Part shown: positions 43,025 through 51,247 of the stretch, in pieces
How the letters are laid out: every line of letters begins with the position of its first letter
How positions within the stretch are numbered: position 1 is the stretch's first letter
Assembly: GCA_958295805.1 (NCBI GenBank)
Contig: OY282373.1
Span: 281,001-345,000 of the forward strand
Length of the DNA: 64,000 bases
Source of the DNA: an uncultured Nitrospirales bacterium
Lineage (GTDB): Bacteria; Nitrospirota; Nitrospiria; Nitrospirales; UBA8639
Direction: 5' to 3'
Notes under the pieces: generated by a model
What the model was told of the DNA's origin: nothing
Database searches by the model: none
Seen by the model: only the letters and a program-made list of their open reading frames with translations
Translations under genes and position numbers: made by a program

Positions 43025-43083
43025 GGAAGGGTGGTGTGAATCGTTGAATCCGAAGAGATGAAACGAGGACGTGCAGGGGTCAA

Positions 43084-43278
43084 CTATCGAAACGACCGCT
43101 TGGACAACCATTTCTGTCGTCGACGGGCGGCCTCTCGCTCTTTGGCTTTACGCTTCACACTCGGTTTTTCGTAAAACCGGCGACGCTTCAACTCACGGAA
43201 CAGCCCGTCGGCCGCGAGTTTCTTCTTTGCAACCCGAAGAGCTTTTTCGACGTTGTTATTGACGACTTTGATTTCCAT
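43084..43278 (-). CDS. rpsU: 30S ribosomal protein S21
   Basis: A 64-residue protein starting MEIKVVNNNVEKALRVAKKK with the RELKRRRFYEKPSVKRK motif of S21 and a basic tail. The length is normal. A promoter-like pair lies about 45-75 bases upstream. It precedes nth on the same strand. Confidence 0.96.
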   Translation of the reverse strand: MEIKVVNNNVEKALRVAKKKLAADGLFRELKRRRFYEKPSVKRKAKEREAARRRQKWLSKRSFR

Positions 43279-43321
43279 GTTGGCCCCTGATGTATAGAAC
43301 GTTTACGTTTCGCAAGGTTGC

Positions 43322-43351
43322 AATCTAGCATACTCTTTTCATTTGAGACAA
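43322..43351 (-). promoter_or_regulatory. Putative sigma-70 promoter for rpsU
   Basis: On the minus strand TTGTCT (43346-43351) and TAGATT (43322-43327) are separated by 18 bases, about 45 bases before the rpsU ATG. The region upstream to 43500 is AT-rich and has no gene. Confidence 0.4.
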
Positions 43352-43511
43352 GTTTGCCGATGAACCCGAGATAAAATAAAAAATCACAATATATTCAATA
43401 GTTTATGAGAAAATTCTCCATGGAATCTTGATTGAAGTCAAATATGTTGTGAAGAGTTTTTGTCTAGGTAAAAATACTTTTTATCGAGGTGGTACGACGA
43501 GGAGGATGAAC

Positions 43512-44900
43512 TCAGGCTTCTTTTAAGGCGGTAATAATATCCAACACCATTTTTTTCCCGTCTCCGAAAAGCATGAGGGAATTATCCAAGGCAAAAAGCG
43601 GATTCGGGATCCCGGCAAACCCGGGGCTTAAACTCCGTTTGATAATGACCACGGTTTTCGCCTTGTCCACGTCAATGATCGGCATCCCGGCAATGGGGCT
43701 CGTGGGGTCGGTTCTGGCCATGGGATTGACCACGTCATTGGCCCCAATGATCAGGGCCACGTCAATTTGATCGATGTAAGGGTTAATGTCGTCCATGTCC
43801 TTGAGGGATTCGTAGGGAACGTCAGCCTCGGCTAACAGCACGTTCATGTGTCCGGGCATCCGACCGGCCACGGGATGGACGGCATATTCAACCTGAATGC
43901 CTCGGTCGGTGAGTAAGGACGCAAGGTTGGCTACGGGATGCTGAGCCTGGGACACCGCCATGCCGTATCCTGGAACAATGGCTACCCTGCGAGCCGCATC
44001 GAACAGCAGGGCGACTTCTTCCGGCGAAGCAGACTTCACCCGTCCCGCGTACACTTCATCGGCGCTGGCTCCCCCTCCCGTTGGAGCCAACACTCCAAAA
44101 AGGACGTTGGTTAGGGAACGGTTCATGGCTTTGCACATGATATTCGTCAAAATGAGTCCTGATGCCCCGACCAGGGACCCGGTAATGATGAGGACGTTAT
44201 TGGACAAGACGAACCCGGTTGCGGCAGCCGCTAACCCTGAATAGGAGTTTAAGAGCGCCACGACCACGGGCATATCGGCACCACCGATGGGGATGACGAG
44301 CAGCACGCCCAGGATAGACGCCACCGTCACCAGCGCCCAGTAGAGGAGGACGTTGGTCGGGTCCATGACGACGCCCGCACTGAGAGCCAAGGCAATGAGG
44401 GCCAACGCGGCATTGATGACCTGTTGCCCGGAAAACAGCATGGCATTTTCGCTGATGATTCCCTTGAGTTTTCCGAAGGCCACCAGACTTCCCCAAAACG
44501 TGACGGCTCCAATCAATCCGGAGGCAGCCGTGGCTACCGTGGTCTGCACGAAGGAACTGCCTCCGCCGAGCGTGCTTTCGATCAAGGCGGCTCCCGCCAC
44601 CAACACCGAGGCAATCCCACCGAAGCCGTTGAACAGGGCCACGAGTTCGGGCATGGCCGTCATTTCAATCTTCAGGGCCAGGACGGCCCCGATTGCTGCC
44701 CCGAGAATGACGCCGGCGATGATGACCTCAAAGCCGACGATGCGTTGATCCGTCAACGTAATGACGATGGCGAGCAACATGCCGCATGCGCCGAGCAAAT
44801 TGCCGCGAACGGCGGTACGAGGATGAGTCAGCCCCTTCAGACCGAAAATAAAGAGGATGGCCGCAATCAAGTATCCTATGTTTATGAAGAATTCCGTCAT
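43512..44900 (-). CDS. pntB: NAD(P) transhydrogenase, beta subunit
   Basis: Membrane subunit plus NADP-binding domain III. About eight to nine hydrophobic helices fill residues 1-270. The C-terminal domain has VAIVPGYGMAVSQAQHPVAN, MPGHMNVLLAEADVPYESL and INPYIDQIDVALIIGANDVV, all hallmarks of PntB. With PntAA and PntAB it couples proton flow to hydride transfer from NADH to NADP. It lies 3 bases after pntAB. Length (462 residues) is normal. Confidence 0.97.
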   Translation of the reverse strand: MTEFFINIGYLIAAILFIFGLKGLTHPRTAVRGNLLGACGMLLAIVITLTDQRIVGFEVIIAGVILGAAIGAVLALKIEMTAMPELVALFNGFGGIASVLVAGAALIESTLGGGSSFVQTTVATAASGLIGAVTFWGSLVAFGKLKGIISENAMLFSGQQVINAALALIALALSAGVVMDPTNVLLYWALVTVASILGVLLVIPIGGADMPVVVALLNSYSGLAAAATGFVLSNNVLIITGSLVGASGLILTNIMCKAMNRSLTNVLFGVLAPTGGGASADEVYAGRVKSASPEEVALLFDAARRVAIVPGYGMAVSQAQHPVANLASLLTDRGIQVEYAVHPVAGRMPGHMNVLLAEADVPYESLKDMDDINPYIDQIDVALIIGANDVVNPMARTDPTSPIAGMPIIDVDKAKTVVIIKRSLSPGFAGIPNPLFALDNSLMLFGDGKKMVLDIITALKEA

Positions 44901-44903
44901 GAG

Positions 44904-45185
44904 CTACGATTTCTTTTTGAACATTTCCAACATGCGATTGGTGACCATGAACCCACCGACGACGTTGAGGGTCGCGAAGACCACGGCCAGAAACCCCAAC
45001 GTGGTGGTGAGCACGGTTTGTTGGGCGCCTGCCGAAAGAATGGCTCCGACGAGCGTGATGCCTGAAATGGCGTTTGACCCCGACATCAGCGGCGTATGCA
45101 GGGTGGGAGGAATTTTGGTGATAATCTCAAAGCCCACAAAGATGGCCAGGACGAAAATCGTAATGCCGGAAATCAACAGCTCCAT
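44904..45185 (-). CDS. pntAB: NAD(P) transhydrogenase, alpha subunit part 2 (membrane)
   Basis: A 93-residue protein with three hydrophobic segments matching domain II of split alpha subunits: LISGITIFVLAIFVGFEIIT, PTLHTPLMSGSNAISGIT, and TLGFLAVVFATLNVVGGFMV. The HTPLMSGSNAISG motif is diagnostic. It lies between pntAA (14 bases) and pntB (3 bases). Confidence 0.95.
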   Translation of the reverse strand: MELLISGITIFVLAIFVGFEIITKIPPTLHTPLMSGSNAISGITLVGAILSAGAQQTVLTTTLGFLAVVFATLNVVGGFMVTNRMLEMFKKKS

Positions 45186-45199
45186 GGTTTTGCTTTCCT

Positions 45200-46366
45200 C
45201 TATTCGGGGGTCTGCGAAAGTCCCAACAGTGTTCGGACGTGGGGATGCACAATTTCTCCATCACGGGTCAAAAGCGTTTCCTTCGTGATTTCGTCTTCCA
45301 TATCAAGCGTGATCTCACCTTTTTTCACCAGGTGCAACAAGAACGTGGCAATATTTTTGCTGTACATCTGGCTCGCATGATACGGAACCAGCGAGGCTGG
45401 ATTTTCAGGCCCGATAATGGTCACGCCATGCTCAACCACCGTCTGATTTAATCTGGTTAATTCACAATTTCCGCCCCGTTCTGCGGCTAAATCAACAATC
45501 ACTGACCCCGGAGACATGCCGGCCACCATGTCGGCCGTAATCAGGATGGGAGCCTTTTTCCCCGGGATGGCCGCGGTGGTAATGACCACGTCACTGGAGG
45601 TCAGCACTTTGGTCAGCAGGTCTCGCTGACGCCGATAAAATTCTTCATCCTGAGCTTTGGCGTATCCGCCTTTGTCTTGGGCATCGCCCGCGTCCAAGGG
45701 TAAATCCACAAATTTGGCTCCAAGACTCAGCACTTGTTCTTTGACGGCGGGTCTTACGTCATACGCCTCAACCGCGGCCCCCAGGCGGCGGGCCATGGAA
45801 ATCGCTTGAAGCCCTGAGACGCCGGCGCCAATGATAAAGACCTTCGCGGGCGTCACGGTGCCCGCGGCCGTCATGAGCATCGGCAGCATTTTCGGAAGTG
45901 CATTTGCGGCCATGAGCACGGCCTTGTAACCCGAGACGGTTCCCATTGAGGAGAGGACGTCCATACTTTGCGCACGGGTGATCCGAGGCATCAATTCCAT
46001 GGCAAAGGCTCGAACGTGTTGCGTCTTCAATTCCTGGATGGCCTGAGGATTGGAAAGGGCCTCGGCTATCCCGACAATGACCTGATCGCGTTGCATCATG
46101 GAAAGGTCGGCTCTCCCTTGTTCAGGGTTCGCTCCCAACGTTCGGACTTGCACAAGAATCCGGGCGTGTTCAAACACTTGCCGGCGCGAGGCGACAATGG
46201 TGCCCCCTTTCTCGGTATAGGCCGCATCAGGGTATCCGGATTCGACCCCGGCTCCGCTTTCAATATGGACCTCCATCCCTCCTTTCTGGAGAGACGGAAT
46301 GACGGCGGGAATTAAGGCAACCCGCTTTTCACAAGAAGCGGTCTCTTTGGGGACACCGATGATCAT
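45200..46366 (-). CDS. pntAA: NAD(P) transhydrogenase, alpha subunit part 1 (NAD-binding)
   Basis: The 388-residue soluble domain I resembles alanine dehydrogenase. It starts MIIGVPKETASCEKRVALIP and has the Rossmann motif VFIIGAGVSGLQAISMARRLG, then VITTAAIPGKKAPILITADM and GSVIVDLAAERGGNCELT. First gene of the pntAA-pntAB-pntB operon. Confidence 0.97.
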   Translation of the reverse strand: MIIGVPKETASCEKRVALIPAVIPSLQKGGMEVHIESGAGVESGYPDAAYTEKGGTIVASRRQVFEHARILVQVRTLGANPEQGRADLSMMQRDQVIVGIAEALSNPQAIQELKTQHVRAFAMELMPRITRAQSMDVLSSMGTVSGYKAVLMAANALPKMLPMLMTAAGTVTPAKVFIIGAGVSGLQAISMARRLGAAVEAYDVRPAVKEQVLSLGAKFVDLPLDAGDAQDKGGYAKAQDEEFYRRQRDLLTKVLTSSDVVITTAAIPGKKAPILITADMVAGMSPGSVIVDLAAERGGNCELTRLNQTVVEHGVTIIGPENPASLVPYHASQMYSKNIATFLLHLVKKGEITLDMEDEITKETLLTRDGEIVHPHVRTLLGLSQTPE

Positions 46367-46481
46367 GATTCACGTCGAGTCAATGCACCTGAGGCAAAGC
46401 GAGAATCAATACCATAAATATTCCATGAGAATCAATGGGCTTGGGTGAGCGGGTCGGGCGGGACACATTCAGCAGTGCCTC

Positions 46482-47747
46482 TCAGTCCCCGTAGAGAGTA
46501 TCGACCACGTGGCTGATTTGAAAAAGCAAGGCGTCAAGCCGCGTATAGCACGCGTGGCCATAGAGATGCTCGTCAGGGGAGCCGTTCGGGGTTCCATAAT
46601 CAATGAAGAGACACTCCCCATCGTTGGGGCAACGGGTCACTCGTCGGGCGCACTCCAACCAACGTTCAAATCCGTCATACGGCTCAAGATTTTCACATAA
46701 GGCCTGGTTCAATTCCTCTTCCCATGGTGTCGCGGGCACGGCATCGGTTCCCGCGACGGCAAGTTGGTGAACGTAGTCGCCGCCGGAAGCCATGGGCATT
46801 TCCATGACAATTTGAGGCAGGTCCATTTTGGCCAGCCAACGTTTTCCATCTTGTCGGATGGGTCGATGATTCACGACGTGGAGGAGTGTGCCCAGGCCCG
46901 CCGTGTCCCATCCATACCGAATGGGCGTACCAAGCGTCACCACGTCAAGGGATGGCCACGCTTCAAATTGGTTCTCGGCTAACAATCGGTCCAGTTCCTG
47001 CAAATGTTGCATCGACGTCGCCGGAGGGTCCCGTTGCTCGTAAGACGCGGCCAATGTTTCAAACACGACGTCTCGAACCGATGATTCGCCCGGGGCAATC
47101 AAGTTGGACAAGAGAGCCGGTAATTGGCCGGCATGGCCGTAGGCCACAATCAACACGCGTTCGTTGGCCTGTACGGGTGTGTGTGTTCTGAGGTGATGGA
47201 GTTCGTGCAAGAGAGCCAGCGCCCCTTCCATGCGACCCAGATGATGGTGACGGGAAGACCACAGATAGCGTTGCACCGTCAAAGGAAGCGCGTGGGAACC
47301 GGAGAGGCCGTTCTGGAGGCCACGGACGTATTGCTCAGAAAAATTTCCTTTATCATTGAGCAGGCCGTCCAGTTTGGTTTTCACGGCTTCGTCGTTGGCA
47401 AAAGGCGGTTTGCAGGAAGGATTTCGGGCCGAGAGTGGATCGTCCTTGTGGCGGATTGCAGCAAGGAGCGATTCGACACCTGGAATACCGCGGGAATAGC
47501 CACGTTTGAGTCCCCCGACTTCATCAAGACGGCCTGCTCCAAACAGGTCTGCTCCCAAATAGGAGCCATAGACCAGGACGACTCTACGGACCCCCGCGTC
47601 CCACATGCGCTTCCCCAGATGCCCGAGAGCATCTTGCCATGGGGGAGAAAACGCAGGCGCCCCGGGTTCAAACGTCAAATATTTGACCCGATGACCCGGA
47701 TCCGACCGGGAATATTTGGCATGAAGAAAATTATTGTCCTTGGGCAC
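46482..47747 (-). CDS. Hypothetical protein, possible alpha/beta-hydrolase fold
   Basis: A 421-residue protein I do not recognise. It starts MPKDNNFLHAKYSRSDPGHR. Strand-like segments with small residues (RRVVLVYGSYLGADLFGAGR and VLIVAYGHAGQLPALLSNLI) resemble lipase-like oxyanion and nucleophile turns, but the nucleophile position reads GHAG and not GHSxG. A late segment (LDVVTLGTPIRYGWDTAGLG) also looks lipase-like. It may be an inactive or unusual hydrolase, and this is weakly supported. Confidence 0.6.
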   Translation of the reverse strand: MPKDNNFLHAKYSRSDPGHRVKYLTFEPGAPAFSPPWQDALGHLGKRMWDAGVRRVVLVYGSYLGADLFGAGRLDEVGGLKRGYSRGIPGVESLLAAIRHKDDPLSARNPSCKPPFANDEAVKTKLDGLLNDKGNFSEQYVRGLQNGLSGSHALPLTVQRYLWSSRHHHLGRMEGALALLHELHHLRTHTPVQANERVLIVAYGHAGQLPALLSNLIAPGESSVRDVVFETLAASYEQRDPPATSMQHLQELDRLLAENQFEAWPSLDVVTLGTPIRYGWDTAGLGTLLHVVNHRPIRQDGKRWLAKMDLPQIVMEMPMASGGDYVHQLAVAGTDAVPATPWEEELNQALCENLEPYDGFERWLECARRVTRCPNDGECLFIDYGTPNGSPDEHLYGHACYTRLDALLFQISHVVDTLYGD

Positions 47748-47781
47748 GTTCAGACATCCTTGTTGAGAAAATGACGGGACT

Positions 47782-47973
47782 TTACATCATCTCCCATCCT
47801 AGAATCTCAGTCTTAAGCTCTTCGTGCGGAATTGTGTGACCGGCCTCAATATCCGCCAATCCTTCCTCCATCTTTTGTTTGACGTACAACTCATACATAA
47901 TGTCATTCCACGTTGCCTGGTCCGGGAGATGTTCAATGATTTGCCTTGCAACTTCTTTCGCGGTCGCAGCCAT
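47782..47973 (-). CDS. Small antitoxin-like protein without a visible toxin
   Basis: A 63-residue protein reading VARQIIEHLPDQATWNDIMY followed by ELYVKQKMEEGLADIEAGHT and IPHEEL. This is the pattern of short antitoxin-like partners of RelE/ParE toxins (helical, with LADxEAGxxxPHEE). No RelE/ParE-like frame is found on either side within 100 bases. It may be an orphan regulator or a remnant. Confidence 0.65.
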   Translation of the reverse strand: MAATAKEVARQIIEHLPDQATWNDIMYELYVKQKMEEGLADIEAGHTIPHEELKTEILGWEMM

Positions 47974-47989
47974 GCGAAGACCTCTTTAA

Positions 47990-48130
47990 CTAGGCAGTTA
48001 TAGACTCGCCATCTTCTAAATTATTGTCGTTGTCGTTCTCAAGCGTTACCTTCCACGCATCGCCAACGACTTGCTTGATCCTCTCAACTATCAGTTTGGC
48101 TCGATCGTTCTTCACGCCCCCATCCCGCAT
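47990..48130 (-). CDS. Very short hypothetical frame
   Basis: A 46-residue frame starting MRDGGVKNDRAKLIVERIKQ, with an acidic end (ENDNDNNLEDGES). No family was recognised and the ribosome site is weak. It lies 16 bases upstream of the antitoxin-like gene and could be part of the same unit or not coding at all. Confidence 0.25.
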   Translation of the reverse strand: MRDGGVKNDRAKLIVERIKQVVGDAWKVTLENDNDNNLEDGESITA

Positions 48131-48288
48131 TTCAGTGAGTTGACCATGGAAAAATGAGCATGATAAGTTTCTACTATGTCCTGAAACATGAGGTATTTCA
48201 AGTTTTTGAAATGCGAAAAGAAACAACTGGCTCGGTTGTCAGACGAATACCCATCCTCACCCTCACGGCAACAATCAGGAGTTCTCTT

Positions 48289-49299
48289 GTGAAAACCTGT
48301 CTCCGCGTCACTCTTTTGCTTCTGGGACTCTCGTGTCTCGGACTTCTTGAAGAACGTTCCGTCTTGGCGGCATCCTCAGCCCGGACGGACCACGTGCTGC
48401 TTTTTGTCCTGGAGGGCGTGGGAAATGACGTCATTCAGAATGGCGACATGCCGGTTCTTCAGAAACTTGCGAACGAAGGGGCGGTGACGTGGAACGCCCA
48501 ATCGTTATCGCCGCCTCTCACGGTGCCGGCCATGGCGAGCCTGTTGACGGGGGTGCCCGTCAGCAAGCATCGGGTGAATCACGAATGGGAAACGTATGAT
48601 TTTTCCCGCTCGTTTCTCCGGGCGCCGACGATGTTCGATTATCTGGACCTCGCCGGCGGGGTCGATACGGCGCTCTTCATCATGGATGAGCGGTTTTATC
48701 AACTGGCCAGGCCGGAAATTTACGTGGACATGCAAACTTGTGGGAAGGCCAAACCGCAGTGTACGCCCGCCATCCTGGTCGAATATATTAAAGATTACCT
48801 CAAAAAAGTCACGAGTGAAGGCGGCTTTAATTTTCGTATCTTCACGGTCCCCGGGTTACTGGTCGCGCACCTTCCTGAACCCGCCGACGTTGCCACAAAA
48901 CGGGGATGGGCTTCGCGGCAGTATACAACGTCCCTCCGAACGGTTGATACGGCGGTCGCCGACGTTCTGGAGATTTATCAACACTACGGCGTGCTGGACA
49001 ACACCACGGTTATTGTGACCGGCCTGAACGGCGGGGAGGCGCGTCAAGCCTCAAAGGTAAACCGGGCGGTCGGAGCGAACGGGCAACGCCAAACGGTGGT
49101 GCCTTGGATTGCATGGGGTGCGAACGTGAAACCCGGGTATGAAATTTCTGATCCCGTGAGCATCATGGACACCGGCGCGACCGTGCTTGAGGCGCTGGGG
49201 CTGAACACGTACACGGAATGGGACAGTCGCGCGCTGGCAGACATTTTTCAAACCGTCCCCGAACGAAGGACCACCGGAAATGAAACGTTCGCTCCTTGA
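48289..49299 (+). CDS. Exported alkaline-phosphatase-superfamily phosphodiesterase-like protein
   Basis: A GTG at 48289 follows a clear AGGAG site and gives a signal peptide (MKTCLRVTLLLLGLSCLGLL). The first strand region HVLLFVLEGVGNDVIQNGDM and the segment SLSPPLTVPAMASLLTGVPV match the alkaline phosphatase/type I phosphodiesterase superfamily, with Thr as probable nucleophile in PPLTVPA. The usual metal-binding His/Asp motifs toward the C-terminus are weak (VTGLNGGE), so activity is uncertain. The frame is also open upstream to 48154. Confidence 0.75.
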   Translation: MKTCLRVTLLLLGLSCLGLLEERSVLAASSARTDHVLLFVLEGVGNDVIQNGDMPVLQKLANEGAVTWNAQSLSPPLTVPAMASLLTGVPVSKHRVNHEWETYDFSRSFLRAPTMFDYLDLAGGVDTALFIMDERFYQLARPEIYVDMQTCGKAKPQCTPAILVEYIKDYLKKVTSEGGFNFRIFTVPGLLVAHLPEPADVATKRGWASRQYTTSLRTVDTAVADVLEIYQHYGVLDNTTVIVTGLNGGEARQASKVNRAVGANGQRQTVVPWIAWGANVKPGYEISDPVSIMDTGATVLEALGLNTYTEWDSRALADIFQTVPERRTTGNETFAP

Positions 49300-49744
49300 T
49301 GTCATTCTCGCTTCACCCATAAGGACGCTCCTTGTGGCGAGCAGCCTCATGGGCAGTGTGCTTCTGGTCGACGCGGGTGAGGCACGGGAACCCGTGAACC
49401 CCTTAACGCGGGAGTATCCGATTACCATTGACCCGACGTCTCTTGATCCGCCGACGTGGTGGCACGTCCCCGGCGTGACCCCCTTAATCTGGACCAATGA
49501 TCCGCTGACCTTTGAATCCTATAAGACGACCGACGTGCGGGAAATTCAGTTAAAACCCGGGGAATATCGTTTTGGAACGTTTACGTTTGACTTTGCGTTT
49601 CGGATCACGTTGGACGGCAAGTTGGATTTTGCGCAATCCTTAACGCAATGCGTGGAGGGACGCGGTACGAGAACGCTGGTGATCCGGTGCAGCCATACGC
49701 AACCATATAAACAAGAACGGGATTACGATTACCCTTCTTATTAA
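49280..49744 (+). CDS. Exported hypothetical protein
   Basis: A 154-residue protein with an N-terminal signal segment (TLLVASSLMGSVLLVDAGEA). The mature part is beta-rich (YRFGTFTFDFAFRITLDGKL) and has two Cys near the C-terminus (TQCVEG and VIRCSH). It overlaps the end of the phosphodiesterase-like gene by 20 bases and lies 15 bases before a HEAT gene, so the three are likely one operon. The family was not recognised. Confidence 0.65.
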   Translation: MKRSLLDVILASPIRTLLVASSLMGSVLLVDAGEAREPVNPLTREYPITIDPTSLDPPTWWHVPGVTPLIWTNDPLTFESYKTTDVREIQLKPGEYRFGTFTFDFAFRITLDGKLDFAQSLTQCVEGRGTRTLVIRCSHTQPYKQERDYDYPSY

Positions 49745-49759
49745 GTCCTCAAGGATACC

Positions 49760-51145
49760 ATGTCGCAGAATGTGTCACATTGGCTGGAAGTGCTGGAAGA
49801 CGTTGATGACGCCACGCGGGAAGAAGCGGCGAAGGCCCTGGCTGAGTTGGGGGATCCGACGACCGTGGACGCCCTCGCGTCGGCCTTGGAGGATGAGTAT
49901 TGGGCCGTTCGCGTTCACGTAGGGTGGGCGTTTGCGAAAATCGGCGGGAACGCGGCCGTTGAAGCCCTGATTACCTTATTCAACGACAACATGATGGAGG
50001 TGCAACGTGAGGCCGTTGACGCGATGGCCTCAATGGGCAAAGGGCCACTCCCCAAACTCATCGTCTGTTTGAAGGACGACCGGTGGCGGGTTCGGGAACA
50101 AGCGGCAAAAACGTTGGGATGCCTCAAAGACCCGGAGGCCGTCCAACCATTGATGATCGCGTGTCGTGACCGTGACGGGGCCGTCAAAAGCGCGGCGGCG
50201 GAAGCACTCGGTCGCATTGGTGACGCAAGAGCCGTTCCGGGTTTAATCAAGTTATTTAAGGATACCTCAAAGATCGTCCGTGAGACCGCGGGGACCGCCC
50301 TGGTGTATATCGGGGAGACGGCCATCCCTGCTCTGCTGGAGACCTTGGCTGATCCCCACTTTGTGGTCCGTTGTCATGGGGTCCGGGCGTTGGGCGGTAT
50401 GACCACGGACTATCAAATGGGGCGAGCGTGGACGAAGGATCGCCGCGTCGTTGAGGCGTTGATCCAAGCGTTAAAAGATGAGGACCGAGCCGTTCGCGAA
50501 GACGCGACGATTGCGTTAGGAATTATCGGGGACCCGCTGGCCGTGGATGGGCTCATGGAAGCCATGAAAGACGGGGCGGTAAAGCGTCACGCGATTGCGT
50601 CGCTCGGGATGGTCGGCGATGCCCGCGCCTTGCCCGCGGTGCTGGATGCCTTGAAAGGCAAGGGCATTGCCCAACAAGGCAGGCCGACGCCAGGGTGCAT
50701 CATCAGCGAAGAACAACTCATCAAGGAAGCCGCGGCCACGGCCCTGGGCCATTTTCGTGACCCCAAGGTCATTCCCGACCTGATTCTGCTGTTGAAGGAC
50801 ATTGTGTTGCGGGACTATGCCGCTTCCTCGTTGGTGTTGATCGGGGACGTGGCCGTTGAACCGCTGGTGGCCTTTCTCCATGATCCGGACGCCTCGAAGG
50901 TCGAAAAAGAGAGTGAGCGGGTGCTCGCGTTTGCCTCGACCCGCCTGACGGCGTCCAGTGCGTTAAAGAAAACCGTTCTGGAAACCTTGGACAAACTCGG
51001 CTGGGATCTCCCCAAAGGGGAAGAACATCGGAACTTGAAGGATATGGAATATACCGACACGGACAACGTGCTGGGACAAGAAGGTCGTTTCGGTCCGTCG
51101 GGAGACTTTGCCCAACCAGCCAAACCCTACCGCATTGAACGCTGA
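49760..51145 (+). CDS. HEAT-repeat (PBS-lyase-like) scaffold protein
   Basis: The 461-residue protein consists of about ten short HEAT repeats of the type found in phycobilisome-lyase-like proteins (VRVHVGWAFAKIGGNAAVEA, VKSAAAEALGRIGDARAVPG, VREDATIALGIIGDPLAVDG). The last 60 residues are polar and unrelated. Such proteins are scaffolds or assembly factors; no enzyme residues are seen. Part of a set of five HEAT genes in this window. Confidence 0.88.
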   Translation: MSQNVSHWLEVLEDVDDATREEAAKALAELGDPTTVDALASALEDEYWAVRVHVGWAFAKIGGNAAVEALITLFNDNMMEVQREAVDAMASMGKGPLPKLIVCLKDDRWRVREQAAKTLGCLKDPEAVQPLMIACRDRDGAVKSAAAEALGRIGDARAVPGLIKLFKDTSKIVRETAGTALVYIGETAIPALLETLADPHFVVRCHGVRALGGMTTDYQMGRAWTKDRRVVEALIQALKDEDRAVREDATIALGIIGDPLAVDGLMEAMKDGAVKRHAIASLGMVGDARALPAVLDALKGKGIAQQGRPTPGCIISEEQLIKEAAATALGHFRDPKVIPDLILLLKDIVLRDYAASSLVLIGDVAVEPLVAFLHDPDASKVEKESERVLAFASTRLTASSALKKTVLETLDKLGWDLPKGEEHRNLKDMEYTDTDNVLGQEGRFGPSGDFAQPAKPYRIER

Positions 51146-51247
51146 TGCCGTGGTTCTTTTGAGGTTGGCCCGACTCTAAGTTCTAAGCGGCAACGCGAGC
51201 AGGCCGTGACTTCGGGGACACGCGGGCGTGAAGAAAGCCGGTCTTCC

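Noticed and set aside
5990-43480. Shared words TATGAGAAAATT and TGTCTAGGTA in the AT-rich gaps near 6.0 kb and 43.4 kb
   Set aside because: The words are short, their order differs between the two places, and AT-rich gaps make chance matches likely.
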